A DNA stretch of 52,403 nt from Multifurca ochricompacta (lineage: Eukaryota; Basidiomycota; Agaricomycetes; Russulales; Russulaceae). The DNA is taken from assembly GCA_022496185.1 (NCBI GenBank), contig WTXG01000247.1, positions 1-52,403 on the forward strand, written 5' to 3'. Below, piece after piece: positions 1 to 10,519 of this stretch. The notes beneath the pieces were generated by a model. The model had not been told where the DNA came from. It ran no database searches and saw nothing but the letters and a program-made list of their open reading frames with translations. Position 1 is the stretch's first letter. Every line of letters starts with the position of its first letter. Made by a program: the position numbers and the translations under genes.

Positions 1-2
1 AA

Positions 3-1040
3 GTAGCAGCAGCATCACCTGCGGCAAACTCAAAAGGAGCACGTCAATATGACATACCCTCCTTGGAAGATGATGGTGGAAACTTCACATTCTGGAAGTA
101 CAGAGTTCAGATGGTCCTGAAACTGCGGAGATTGTGGTCCGTGGTTGATGGATCAGAGCCTCAGCCAGATGCCACAGCACCTCCTGAAATACAGGAGGAA
201 TGGGCATCCAAAGATAGTGAAGCACAAGCACAAATATCATTGACGCTCAAGGATGAACCCCTGAGTACAGTCCTGTATGCGAAGACGGCCAAGGAATGCT
301 GGGAGAAGCTATTAGTCCGCTATGAAGGCAAAGGAGAGCAGAAGATTGTTTACCTTATCAACGACGTCTTCCGCTCCACCCTCTCGGACACAGAATCACT
401 CGAGCCCCAGATAAACGCCATAGTCAGGGCTGCCCATACCATATCCAACATCGGCTTGCCATTGGATGACAAGCTCATCGCTTTTGCAATCATCTCCTCA
501 CTCCCTACCTCCCTATCCACCCTAAAAACCATCCTTTCTACATCCAATCCATCTTCCCTTACCGTTGAGCACGTCAAGTCACAAATAATTCTTGACAAAC
601 AACGTTGCGTCCAAGAATCAGGCCTTGGAGTGACCGCTTACTTCGCGCGCTCAGCAAATACAGCTAAAAAGGGAAAGTCAGAGGAGGAGAAGACAAAGAA
701 ATGCTGCACTCACTGTAAGAAGTGTGGCCATGTGGTGGAAGAGTGTTGGAAGCTGGAAAAGGAAAATGAGGCCAAAGCGAGTGGCACTGGAGATGATACG
801 CAGAAATCTCCCAATGCTACAGCCAAAGTCGCAGTAACTGGAGACCAGGCACCTGCCAGCGACAGCGCACCACAAGGGGACAGCCCTGTACTCCTGTTCA
901 AAGTGCTTCAAGCCCTATCGTCACGCGTCGATCTAAATCAGCGATGGATTATCGATTCTGGAGCTTCACATACCATGTGCTCCCATCGGAACTGGTTTTT
1001 CAATTTCAAAACACTCACCAACCCAGTAAAAATTGTCTAG
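3..1040 (+). pseudogene. Copia Gag and start of protease (partial, frameshifted)
   Basis: The frame is open from base 3. An N-terminal Copia Gag domain (UBN2-like helical region) covers most of the first 200 codons. A CCHC zinc knuckle follows at about 700-745 (C-x2-C-x4-H-x4-C, CTHCKKCGHVVEEC), then a Glu/Lys-rich linker. The protease active site WIIDSGASHTM lies near 945-980. The frame stops at about 1038 and continues one frame over from about 1030 with the rest of the protease (LGDNSSILGTG, then DVLHVPELHGNLLSV near 1130-1170). Gag packages the element RNA and the protease cleaves Gag-Pol. The frameshift makes this copy non-functional. Confidence 0.9.
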
Positions 1041-2492
1041 GCGACAACAGCAGCATCCTCGGCACCGGCATTGGTCGCATCCATGTCCAAATGACGGCAA
1101 ATGGGAAGTGCAGTGATGCCATTCTCCAAGACGTCCTACACGTCCCCGAACTACATGGAAATCTTTTATCTGTTGCTCAACTCGCCAGTCGCGGAGCCAA
1201 TGTGCGTTTTGCCAAGAATTCCTGCCAGATCTACAGTCAGACTGGAGTGCTTACCTGTGAGGGACGCCTCGAAGGCAACCTCTACACGATGGACGCCCAC
1301 ACTGTAGTCCGGAGAGAGTCCAGATCGCTCAAGTCGATATTTTCCCGGGTGAAGGGGACGAGGCCAACCCCGATGATGAAGTCGCTTTAGTTGCACGAAA
1401 CTCAGTGGCGAAAACTGACTTACACACCTGGCACCGCCACCTTGGTCATCTACATGTCAATGCTGTTCTCCAAATGATGCGGAAGGGGATGGTCAAAGGG
1501 ATGGACATTACCTCACAGACAAGCCCCCTGACCTCTGCGAGACATGCCTCAAAGGGAAGCAGACCCGCGCTGAAATCCAGAAGGAAACTGGGACCAGAGC
1601 TACCCAAGTCCTAGGGCGAATCTTCTCGGACGTATGTGGAAAGTTGCCATGACGATCCCACCAAGGATTCGAATATTTCGTAACCTGGGTGGACGATAAG
1701 TCCCAAAGAGTCTTTGTCGCCGGCCTGCGAGACAAATCTGAAGTCACTCACCATCTCAAAAGCTTCATTGCACGCGCAGAAGTCGAAATGGGTCAGCGAG
1801 TCAGGGTGTTGCGTACAGATGGAGGGGGCGAATATATCGCCGCTGCGCCCAGAGGTTCCTGCAAGACAAAGGCATCAAACACAAATGACAACGGGGACAC
1901 ACCTCAGCATAACGGCGTTGCAGAGCGCATGAACCGGACACTTCTTGATAAAGTCCGGACGATGCTAATTGATGCTGACTTGCCCGAGACCTACTGGTAC
2001 GACGCGTTAGAGTACGCAGCTTATCTGCACAATGTCACACCCACCTGTGCACTGGCGGACTCCACGCCTGATGAAGCTTGGAGCGGAAATAAACCTGACG
2101 TTTCTCACTTGCGTGTTTTCGGCTGCCAAGCGTTTGTGCATATCCCAGCAAAATATCACACCAAGCTTGGTGCAAAGTCCCTATTGTGCACATTCTTGGG
2201 GTATGCTCGTAGTCACAAAGCTTACCGTCTAGTGCACCGCCCAACGGGACGTTTCTATGAATCGCACGACGTCGTATTCAATGAAGGGGGGCCACACAGT
2301 GAAAGAGTCATTATCGAATTCGACGATGCAGAAACTAGCGGTGAAAACAACAACATTATTGAGCCGCGGCCTAATACACCAGTGCAAAACCCTAGCCAAC
2401 TTCAGCAAAGTAGCGACAGCGAAGTTGAAAATGTACTCACCGAGACTCCAGCACCAGCACCAACACCAACACCAACGCCTATCACCACCTGA
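1041..2492 (+). pseudogene. Copia protease tail and integrase (broken)
   Basis: The protease C-terminus runs to about 1390. The pre-integrase zinc-binding segment (TWHRHLGHLHVNAV) is at about 1425-1470. The integrase core is at about 1689-2100, with catalytic residues visible as D in VDDKSQR, D in RTDGGGEY and E in VAERMNRT, the expected D,D-35-E arrangement. A TGA at 1650-1652 and frame changes near 1390 and 1610 break it. The region from 2380 to 2600 is the usual variable Ser/Pro/Thr-rich linker, with short CCA/ACACCA repeats near 2445-2480. The role, known from the family, is insertion of element cDNA into the genome. Confidence 0.88.
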
Positions 2493-4105
2493 CCAAAGCG
2501 AACCACTCGCCCTCCTATCCGCGATGATGACCCTCGCTACTCCATTAGCTCCTACAAGACAAAAGGGAACCTTACAGAGCAAGCCAACATCGCACAGCCT
2601 GAGTTGGAAAGTGACCCACGCACCTTCAAAGAAGCTATGGCACGACTCGACACTGGCGAATGGGAAGTTGCTTGCCAGGAGGAGATGAGATCATTTGAGT
2701 CCATGGGAGTGTACGAAGTTGTCGAATGCCCAAAGGGGCGCAAGGTGGTTGGCAGCAAGTGGGTGTTCCGCACGAAGCGCGGGCCAACTGGAGAGGTCTT
2801 GAGGCACAAGGCTCGCATCGTCGCACAGGGTTTCACTCAAGTTGAAGGAGTTGACTATGATGAGACATTCGCCCCAGTGGCGAAGTTTGCATCGCTTCGT
2901 GCAATCCTCACACTAGCAACTGAATACAACCTGGAAGTTCACCAAATGGATGTGAAGTCAGCATACCTAAATGGCGAACTAAAAGAAGAGATTTACATGG
3001 AGCCACCTCCCGGTTTTGAAGTTCCTGAGGGGATGGTACTCCAACTTATCAAGGCGGTCTACGGAATGAAGCAAGGCGGCTGCGTCTGGTATCAAGACAT
3101 CAGAGCTAAGCTTGAAAACATAGGATACCAACGCACCAAAGCCGACCACACAGTTTTCGTCCGCCACAGAAACGCAAAGTCCTCTATTATTGCTCTCTAC
3201 GTTGACGACATCACCATGGTGTCAAAGGACCTAAAGGAGATCAATGAAGACAAAGAGGCACTCAGAAATGCCTATGAGATGACTGACCTGGGCGAAATCA
3301 CCTGGATTCTTGGGATGCACATCACGCGTGACCACGAGGCCGGATGGATGGCGCTCTCCCAAGAAAAATACATTGAAGAAATCTTGAAGCATTTTGGAAA
3401 ATCTGACGTGTGACCCATTAGCACACCCACCCTCGCAAACGAGCACCTAAAGAAGCTTGAGTCACCTACAGTTGACGTCAAAAGGTACCAGCAAGCGATC
3501 AGCACATTGATGTACCCTATGCTCGGCACCCGTCCTGACCTAGCATACACTGTTGCAGTGCTTGGGAGGCATGCTGCGAACCCTGGGGAGGAGCATCAGC
3601 AAGCTCTGAACCGCGCTTTCCGTTACCTCAGAGCCATGAGTGGCACGAAACTTGTCTTCAAACGCAATGCACCTAAGGGAACTGAGCTGTATGGCTATGT
3701 TGACGCTGATTGGGCCAGTGATGTGAATGATTGGAAGTCCACATCGGGTTTTGTTTTCCTACTTGCTGGAGGCGCAATTAGCTGGAGCTCCAAGAAGCAA
3801 CCATCTATCACACTATCGAGTACCGAGGCCGAGTATATTGCTGGAGCACATGCTGCAAAAGAAGCTGTCTGGTTGCGTCGATTACTAGCTGACATCCACC
3901 AGAAGAGTGACTCACTGACAACCCTCTGCATGGACAATCAATCTGCAATATCTGTTGCCTGAAACCCCGAGTTCCACAATCACACTAAACACATCGAGAT
4001 AAGGCATCACTTCTTGAGGCACATGTGCGAAAGCCAAGTTATCAAACTGACATATGTGCCAACGGAAGAACAGCTTGCTGATGTGTTGACAAAAGGCCTC
4101 ATCCG

Positions 4106-4696
4106 TGTTACAATCTCTACCGAGCAACCCCATTTTCTTCCACCTCCCCAACAACGACCCATCCCTGCCACCTACCCTACACTTCATGATCACGTCCCCG
4201 TCCTGGGACCCATCACATGCCTTGCTTCCTTCCCCGTGATTTGCTTTGGACTTGTTGACTCGTTGTATACCTATGTTTGACCCTCTATCTCTTATCTTGT
4301 TATCCCTTTATCTTTACGCTCGGACACTTACTTAATACCCTATCAGAAGCCCGACTTTACGCCGTCCGCTTCTGTATATTTGGGCCCACCTGACTCCGCT
4401 ATCTTATCTATAGACGCCCATTTGATTACGTATATAAGCTCACTGTAACTACATTGTAGACTCAGACTCGACTTATTGAATACATCGGTGTTTGTCTTTC
4501 GGACTCTCCCTTGGACCCTTTGACTCGATCATCTCAGTGCTTTCGGCACTTTCCGCTCAACATCGTCACTAGGGAACAGCCCCTTTGACTTTGACTCTTC
4601 CACTGAAACTCCAAGAGGTCCTATTGACCTCTTATCTGAACTCACGGACAACGCTGTCGCACAAGTCGTGCAGAACGTCTCACACCGGACGTAACA
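4106..4696 (+). mobile_element. Solo LTR of the Ty3/gypsy chromovirus family, inserted in Copia pol
   Basis: The LTR starts TGTTACAATCTC and ends CGTAACA. It is flanked by the perfect 5-bp duplication ATCCG (4101-4105 and 4697-4701). It resembles the reverse complement of the LTR at 45262-45832, so it is the same family in opposite orientation. Only the LTR remains, which points to LTR-LTR recombination after insertion. A TATA-like TATATAAG lies at 4431-4438. It splits the last codons of the Copia RNase H frame. Confidence 0.93.
4431..4438 (+). promoter_or_regulatory. TATA-like box inside the solo LTR
   Basis: TATATAAG sits in the middle of the 591-bp LTR, in the sense orientation, where an LTR promoter is expected. 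The LTRs at 45262 and 9413 have TATATATG/TATATACG in the matching place on the other strand. Activity cannot be judged from sequence. Confidence 0.5.
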
Positions 4697-4751
4697 ATCC
4701 GCGAGAAACACGAGAAGTTCGCAGATGCGATGGGAGTCCAGCGTGCAGGCT

Positions 4752-4760
4752 GAGGGGGCG
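4752..4760 (+). other. Polypurine tract of the Copia element
   Basis: GAGGGGGCG directly precedes the TGTTGG start of the 3' LTR and overlaps the pol stop codon. It matches the plus-strand priming site expected for LTR elements. Confidence 0.65.
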
Positions 4761-5088
4761 TGTTGGAAGTGCAGCCATAGCACACAGCCAATTGATACCG
4801 GAGATGGCGGCCCAGATCCGATCATCACCGCATCAACGCAATATTCAGAGCACACGGGTCGTGCAAATTTTCATGTCTATTTGTTATACTTCGCTCTTAC
4901 AAAAGAACTTAGTAGCGTAGTTAGGAACCTCAGTCTTTCTATCCCAAAGACTGAGGTCAGTACTCCTTGTGTTGTAGCTGCATCTTTCCTTTACTGATTC
5001 ATTTGTGTAGCTACACTTTCATAGGTATTATCAAATTATATAGTCTTTCTATCCCAAAGACTGAGCTACGCTTTCATAGCTCGCTACA
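4761..5088 (+). repeat. Copia 3' LTR
   Basis: It begins TGTTGGAAGTGC just after the polypurine tract. It probably ends GCTACA at 5088, because the next bases (from about AAGATC) align with repeat unit B at 7267. The 5' LTR is outside the window, so the right end is inferred. The LTR contains two copies of a small palindrome, AGTCTTTCTATCCCAAAGACT, at about 4933-4953 and 5042-5062. Confidence 0.6.
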
Positions 5089-5328
5089 AAGATCTAATCT
5101 GGGTCAAAGTTTCAAGTTCCCACAATGATATGGAGGGGGTGCATGCAGGAAACAAAGTCAAAAGCAGCAGCAATATGCCCTGCTGAGCTACTGGGGAGAA
5201 GACTCCTTAAGCTGCTACTTAGGGAGTTCAAGTGGAGTTCTATGAAGTTGAATACACCTGTATTAGATACAAGAGAACAGACTTAAGGTCTGTCTCAGTA
5301 ACCTAGCAGCTTAAATACATCTTGAGTG
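5089..5328 (+). repeat. Dispersed repeat unit A (direct copy of 7267-7510)
   Basis: About 240 bp align with 7267-7510 in the same orientation, sharing TGAATACACCTGTATTAGAT and AGACTTAAGGTCTGTCTCAG. No ORF or terminal structure was recognised, and the family is unknown. Unit A ends abruptly at CTTGAGTG, where the element at 5329 begins. Confidence 0.75.
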
Positions 5329-6477
5329 TAGTGTTTAAAAGTCCAGTCCAGTCCAGTTTTTTAAATATATTTCATGTGGACTGGACTGGAAACTGGTCTA
5401 TAGTAACTCAAATATACTGCAACTGCAGACTGGACCACTTAGGACTGGTCCATACCAGTCTGGTTTTGGTCCAACAACCAGTTGCAACTGGTTTTCATGC
5501 AACCAGTTCAGAACTGGTCTGAACCAGTCTGAACTGGTCAGAGGTCAGTTCCCAGACACTTTCAAGACAAGAGATGTGCTAAAGTTAACCACATAAACTA
5601 AACTGTAGGAATATTGGTCATATATCATGGACTGGTTATTACAAGGAAAGATTAGATTAGATAAAGACAGAGCATTCTAATATAGATAACTACCATTAAA
5701 CACTGCACAGAATGCAGATAGTGATGGATGCATAAGGCTTAAGGCAATCAGAGACACTCAGAATTGTGCATAGAGCAAGTATATTACTATTACTACTATC
5801 CTACAAAGTTTCAGATCAGATCTTGCATCTGATCTGAAGTGAGACAAGAATCAGTTACAGTGACTCAAAAAGGTGATTCAATGATGCATCAGATTAAATT
5901 GCCTATATCTCCATGAATACCACTCATAATTACATCATTCCTTTTTTGGTATAAAGCTATTATGTACATCTGCCAGGCCTACACCAAACACGTGGCTCTG
6001 TTTGGCCTAGCTTTGTTATTAATTTACAAATAACCAGAAAGTGCCAAACATTGAATCACATTTTTGAGTCACTGTAACTGATTCTTGTCTCACTTCAGAT
6101 CAGATGCATGATCTGATCTGAAACTTTGTAGGATAGTAGTAATAGTAATATACTTGCTCTATGCACAATTCTGAGTGTCTCTGATTGCCTTAAGCCTTAT
6201 GCATCCATCACTATCTGCATTCTGTGCAGTTTTCAATGGTAGTTATCTATATTAGAATGCTCTATCTTATCTTATCTTTAAGGCACCAAAAAGACCGGTC
6301 CAGACTGGTCTATACTGGTCTAGTCCGGTTTTTAGGCAGTCTATCATTGTTGATGGACTGCAGACTGCATGTGTGAAAAATTGGGGCAACTGCAACTGGT
6401 GGTCCAGTTGCCATCAGTCTGGTCTGGTCTGGTTTGCAGTCTTTTTTTGGTCCAATGGACTGGACTTTTAAACACTA
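5329..6477. mobile_element. Non-autonomous TIR DNA element with an internal long palindrome (hAT-like or TA-targeting)
   Basis: The ends are inverted repeats: TAGTGTTTAAAAGTCCAGTC at 5329 and its reverse complement ending at 6477. Both subterminal regions are full of ACTGGTC/GACCAGT motifs, the kind of clustered short repeats bound by hAT transposases. No transposase ORF is present. The flanking 8-mers (CTTGAGTG and CTCTTGGG) do not match well. If the TIR is taken to begin at GTGTTT, a TA dinucleotide flanks both sides, so the superfamily is unsettled. Confidence 0.75.
5651..6280. repeat. Long inverted repeat (about 230-bp arms, about 165-bp loop)
   Basis: Bases 5651-5882 and 6049-6280 are near-perfect reverse complements, including GATGGATGCATAAGGCTTAA and its complement. 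The loop holds no gene. A transcript across it would fold into a long hairpin. It lies inside the TIR element and may itself be an older foldback element that inserted there. Confidence 0.88.
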
Positions 6478-7266
6478 CTCTTGGGACTTCAGCCCTTGAG
6501 CATGTAGATCCAGAATCCAGAGAGGGGAGGACCATCTGTCTCCCTGCATTCACCACCTTTCTGAGAGGGACCTTGCTGTTTCTGACAGTAAGTGTGCACC
6601 TTGATAGACCCAGACCCAGAGGCATTGCTGCCCTGGTTTTCCTCTCAACCCAGATGCTGCTGTAGGCTCTGGTTTCCCTTTGACTTCAGCTTCCATCCCT
6701 TGACATGCCTTTGGCACTTGGGCTGAGCCTTCATCCTTCACTCTAACTCCAGTCCACTTAGGAGCGCTGTCCATGCTGTGGCTGAGTTATGACTCTCTCC
6801 ACTCCAACTTCAGCCTTGGTCTGTTCATCGTGCCTCTGGCACAGCAGCCAGGTCTTTCCCACTCACAGGCCTTAGGGGATTAGCTCCCTTTGGCCTACTC
6901 ATCCCATCTCCCTCCATGCTTGGTTATAGCACAGTTCCTTCTGATCCTGTTGAGGCTAGGCTGTGAGTTCAGCTTGTTGGGCTGACCTCACTGAGGATCT
7001 TTTGACTGCTGGTGGACCTGTGATGGATTGTGCATGTCACAATGATATGCCCTGCTGAGCATAACAGCTGCCACAGATGGCTTGGCCCTGGCCTGGCTTG
7101 GCCCAAGCTGCAGCTTTTGGCAGAGAAAATTTTATGACATATAACTAGTAGTTATAGTTCAGCTAATCCAAATGTCACAGCCAGGTGTTGACTGTGTCTA
7201 GTTGCATTTTTGATGTCTGAAGGCTCTCAAGGTATGTGGTGCACTCAAGATTCAAGGTCCAACTAA
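6478..7266 (+). repeat. Strongly decayed repeat DNA containing an LTR relic
   Basis: No credible gene is present. CpG is nearly absent, and CA/TG are abundant. Between about 6800 and 6920 the text CCTCTGGCAC, then CCCACTCACAGG, then GGGGATTAGCTCC parallels the complement of the gypsy LTR at 9413-10007 (TTCTGGCACTC, CGCTCACCG, GGGATTAGCTCC). I read this as an old member of the LTR family in the sense orientation. Boundaries could not be fixed. Confidence 0.45.
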
Positions 7267-7510
7267 GAAGACCTAGTCCAGTTCAAGATTTCAAGTGCCC
7301 ATGATGATAAGGAGGGGGCATGTGCAGGGAATGAAGTCAGGAGCAGTGGCAATCAGCCCTGCAGAGTTTCTGAGGAGGAAGGCTCCTTAAGCTGCCACTT
7401 AGGGAGTTCAAGTAGATCTCTGTGAAGTTGAATACACCTGTATTAGATACAAGAGAACAGACTTAAGGTCTGTCTCAGTAAATCTAGTAGCTTAAGTACA
7501 TCTTGAGTGA
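7267..7510 (+). repeat. Dispersed repeat unit B (direct copy of 5089-5328)
   Basis: This is the same unit as 5089-5328, with many C/T and G/A differences. It lacks the TIR element, since CTTGAGTG is followed by AGGCACAATC. It serves as a partial empty-site reference for unit A. Function and family are unknown. Confidence 0.75.
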
Positions 7511-8034
7511 GGCACAATCAGTAAATGTAAGCTAACTAGAAGGTTCCAACATGTATCCAAGTAACCATATGCTCCAGGGGTTATGCCCTGAGCTGAGATG
7601 AGAAGTAGTAAGAGGGGTTGCACCCTCTGTAGCACAAGTGTGATGTGCACTTAACAAGCAAATGATAAGTAATGTCAGTCCCTAGTCACATGACTTGGGG
7701 GCAGAGATTAGAAACTCAAAACCAAATGTGCATGCATGTGCAACTCGAAAAATGTCATGTTCTTGTCACAACCTGTGTCACAAAAACATTGCAAACCATC
7801 ACACCAAATCTGACTTGGTGTGTTACATATTGCAAAGCTATATCAAAGAAAAAGTTTGAAATGCCACAATAAACATGATCATATGACCCAAATCAACCAC
7901 TTTGTGATCAGATTTCTACTGATTTTGACAATTGCTATTGCACTTGTATGTGCTGTTGAAACCCATGGCCTGAGCCAGCAGCTTTGGCTTTTAGTTTCTC
8001 TGAGCTGGGCCAAAGCCCTTGCTGGGCCATCACA
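7511..8034. other. AT-rich decayed repeat stretch without a recognisable gene
   Basis: Only short ORFs without family resemblance occur. From about 7965 the text is rich in GGCCTGAGCC/CTGGGCC motifs. Similar motifs return at 11381-11433, just beyond the inserted element at 8043-11380, so both sides may belong to one older host element. Confidence 0.4.
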
Positions 8035-8474
8035 ATGGCCTGTAGGGCTGCATGCCATCCATTTGACGGTGACAGCTGTCTATTTGACAGTGAAGGACAG
8101 GTATGGCTGACCCATACACTTTCCATTTTTGGTACTCACTGGATCACTGACAGTACAGTACAGGTATGGTATGGCCATTTTACAGTATATGGTAGTAGAC
8201 GGCATTACTAGAAAGTTGACCAGGGTAGCATGAGCAAGAAGCTTAGAGTGATAAAACAATGAATGGGTGTATTCTTATGGCTATTCTACACCTTTTTATG
8301 TAGTTTATGAGTACAATACCCAACAATCTACTTTACCAGCCAGAATCTGAAACTCATAGAGGGACTTCAAGCATTGCATTTGCTTCTGTGAGTGTGATTG
8401 GTGTAAACAGGGCATACTGGAACATGAACTCCCTCAATAAATGTAATTGTAGGTACATTATCACAAAAGAGACA

Positions 8475-10511
8475 TAGTGATTGGCAGGGGTAACCCTGGG
8501 GTATCCTCGTTGGTACCCATACCCGTACCCATACCCATCACTACGGGTATGGGTAACCTGTGGGTTACCCGTGGGTCACCCATGAAAACGCATGCAAGTT
8601 CTTTACTTGCATCGTGCATTTCAGATACCTGGCCCAGGCCTTCCTGGACCAAGAAGATACACAATGTGTTCATTTGTGGCTGCTTAAGATCCCTCAATGA
8701 CTCTTATTTTATGTTCAGAAGATTAAGATAATTCATTATTCCATTTTTATCTTATTATTCTGCTTTCAATTTTATACAAGCACAACTAAAATACAGTATA
8801 CAGAGATGATTAGATAGGATGTTATAGAACATTGATGAAAAGCCTGTCAGATAACCACACAGAATGCAAAATAATTTGATGAACACATAGCAATTTGCAG
8901 GGGTAACCCCTGGATAATTGTTTTGATACCTGGGTTACCCATAAAATGAAACACATGCAAGTTCTTTACTTGCATTGCACATTTCAGACATCCAGCCCAG
9001 GACATCCCAGTCAAGGAGATACACACTTGGACACAACGCATTCATTTATGGCTACTCAAGATCCCTCAAAGATTCCTATTTTATGTTCATAAGATTAAGA
9101 TAATTTATTATTCCATTTTTATTTTATTATTCTGGTTTCAATTTTATACAAGTGTGACTGTTCTTTGTGTTTCTGCACATTTCGGATAAATGGCCCAGGC
9201 CATCCCAGTCAAGGAGATAAGCACTTGGACACAATGTGTTCATTTATGGCTACTCAAGATCCCTCAAATATTGTTGGTTTATGTTCAGAAGATTAAAAGG
9301 ATCCTTTATTTACATTATTCTTTTATTATTCTGGTTCATTTCATACAAGTGTGACTGTCCTGGTGCATTTAAGTCAACCTTCCTTAATAGGAAGGAGGTC
9401 AGACCACCATGTTGTAACGCCTGGTGCGGGCGTTCGTCACGACGTGTGATGAGTCGCGTAGCAAAACTACGAAGTCAGGTGTGCACTGTCTTTCAAGTAC
9501 ACAGAGTTCGGGTGAGAAGTCAATACCAAGGAGCTAATCCCTTAGTACCGGTGAGCGGAAGAGTGCCAGAAGCACTGAGACGATTCAAAGGTCGGGTCTT
9601 AGGAATCACCCAGAAGGTAATGCACCAAGTTGATTAAAAAGTCGAGTCTAAGGCATACAGGCTATCTAGGCAGGCCTTATATACGTAATAGAGGTCAGAG
9701 TCTAAATCAGAGTACCATACTCGATGTATCAACAAAGTCGTAATATAACCAGATGGGGGACGGAGTCAATGTGGGCCAGGTGAGAATATATGCAGACGAA
9801 TCTGGTATAGTCGCGATTCTGGTGGGAAAATACGTAAGCATTCTTGTGTAAAATATGAGTCAGAGATAAGCACAGCCTTGGTCAAAGATAAGGGACAAAT
9901 AGGTACAAAGGAAGTCATAACACGGTCAACGAAGGGGCAAACGGAGTCAAACAGCACGTCACGTGATAGGAAAAAGGAAACAAGACGATGCAGCGGGGTT
10001 TGTAACACATGTGATGCAATGTAGTTGCTGCCCCATGCAGCTTGTAGATACATGCAGGCCTTGTTTCAGCAAACTAATCTGATAATTAGATTACAATACA
10101 GTCTAAAGTAGTCTAGAGTGTATTTTAGATAGTGCCAGACTGGCAGAATTGGTCGTGCGTTAATAAAACAGATGTATCATGGTTTTCAAGAAAGTGGATC
10201 ACTGATAAGGATTTTATTTTACATCGCACCATTAATCTGCTTTGATATTTTGTAGGATAATACTAGAACATATTTAACACAACCCTGTAGCATACATCAG
10301 ACGAGATCTTGTATTTTTGTGGCTGCAGATGTGTTTTATCTCGGAAATTCTACTGATCTTGTCAATGCATAATCAGCACCTATACCTGCCAAACCCACCA
10401 TGTGGGTATGGGTTTCCATGGGTTGGGAGCTGTATACCCATACCCGTACCCGTACCCAGCAAAACCCGTGGTGCTTACCTATGCAGGTATGAAACCCTTT
10501 GACAATCACTA
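8475..10511 (-). mobile_element. Short hAT-like element, copy 1 (contains a solo LTR)
   Basis: The ends are TAGTGATTGGCAGGGGTAAC on the left and the complement of TAGTGATTGTCAAAGGGTTT on the right. The perfect 8-bp duplication AAGAGACA lies at 8467-8474 and 10512-10519. Subterminal arrays of ACCCGT/ACCCAT occur at about 8515-8575 and 10395-10490. Three copies of a unit holding GCAAGTTCTTTACTTGC or CATTTCGG plus CTCAAGATCCCTCAA occur at about 8595-8700, 8950-9065 and 9175-9260. Removing the LTR leaves about 1,437 bp, close to copy 3. The strand is given relative to copy 3 and has no coding meaning. Confidence 0.92.
9413..10007 (-). mobile_element. Solo gypsy-family LTR inside short hAT-like copy 1
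   Basis: It starts TGTAACGCCTGGTGCGGGCG and ends GTTTGTAACA, with the 5-bp duplication CATGT at 9408-9412 and 10008-10012. The uninterrupted site is visible in copy 2 near 12710 (CCACCATGCGATGCAATG). It resembles the LTRs at 45262 and 52115 in orientation and motifs, including GCGGAAGAGTGCCAGAAGCAC. It has kept many CpGs, unlike the DNA around it, so it looks younger than its host element. Confidence 0.92.
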
Positions 10512-10519
10512 AAGAGACA

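Larger units (their letters stand above)
2604..4753 (+). pseudogene. Copia reverse transcriptase and RNase H (nonsense-mutated, interrupted by a solo LTR)
   Basis: The RT domain begins near 2640 (GSKWVFRTKRG, then QMDVKSAYLNGEL near 2945) and has the catalytic YVDD motif at about 3199-3210. RNase H carries the Copia signatures YGYVDADWASD (3690-3720) and LSSTEAEYIA (3812-3841). In-frame TGA codons at 3411-3413 and 3960-3962 sit where Arg would be expected before Pro-Ile-Ser-Thr-Pro and Asn-Pro, so both look like CGA to TGA changes. The conserved LADVLTKGL end is at about 4077-4100. A 591 bp LTR follows directly, and the tail resumes at 4697 and ends at 4751-4753. Confidence 0.9.
1..5088 (+). 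mobile_element. Ty1/Copia LTR retrotransposon, 5' end cut by the window edge
   Basis: Domains run in Copia order: Gag with zinc knuckle, aspartic protease, integrase, reverse transcriptase and RNase H. A purine tract and a 3' LTR follow. The frame is already open at base 3, so the 5' LTR and start of Gag lie left of the window. The coding part has several frameshifts and stops and is interrupted at 4106-4696 by a foreign solo LTR. When that LTR is ignored, the pol tail continues after 4697 to a TGA at 4751-4753. The element is therefore a dead copy that was complete at its 3' end when the solo LTR arrived. Confidence 0.93.

Noticed and set aside
4014..4280. ORF continuing from Copia RNase H into MLP-like C-terminus up to 4280
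   Set aside because: The part after about 4105 is translated solo-LTR sequence, not Copia protein.
4106..4696. Reading the LTR at 4106 as the Copia element's own 3' LTR
   Set aside because: The ATCCG duplication, resumed pol frame and a separate TGTTGG LTR after a purine tract show it is a foreign insertion.
8510..8580. ACCCAT/ACCCGT runs as telomere-like repeats
   Set aside because: They are subterminal arrays recurring at the same place in each short hAT-like copy and differ from fungal TTAGGG telomere repeats.
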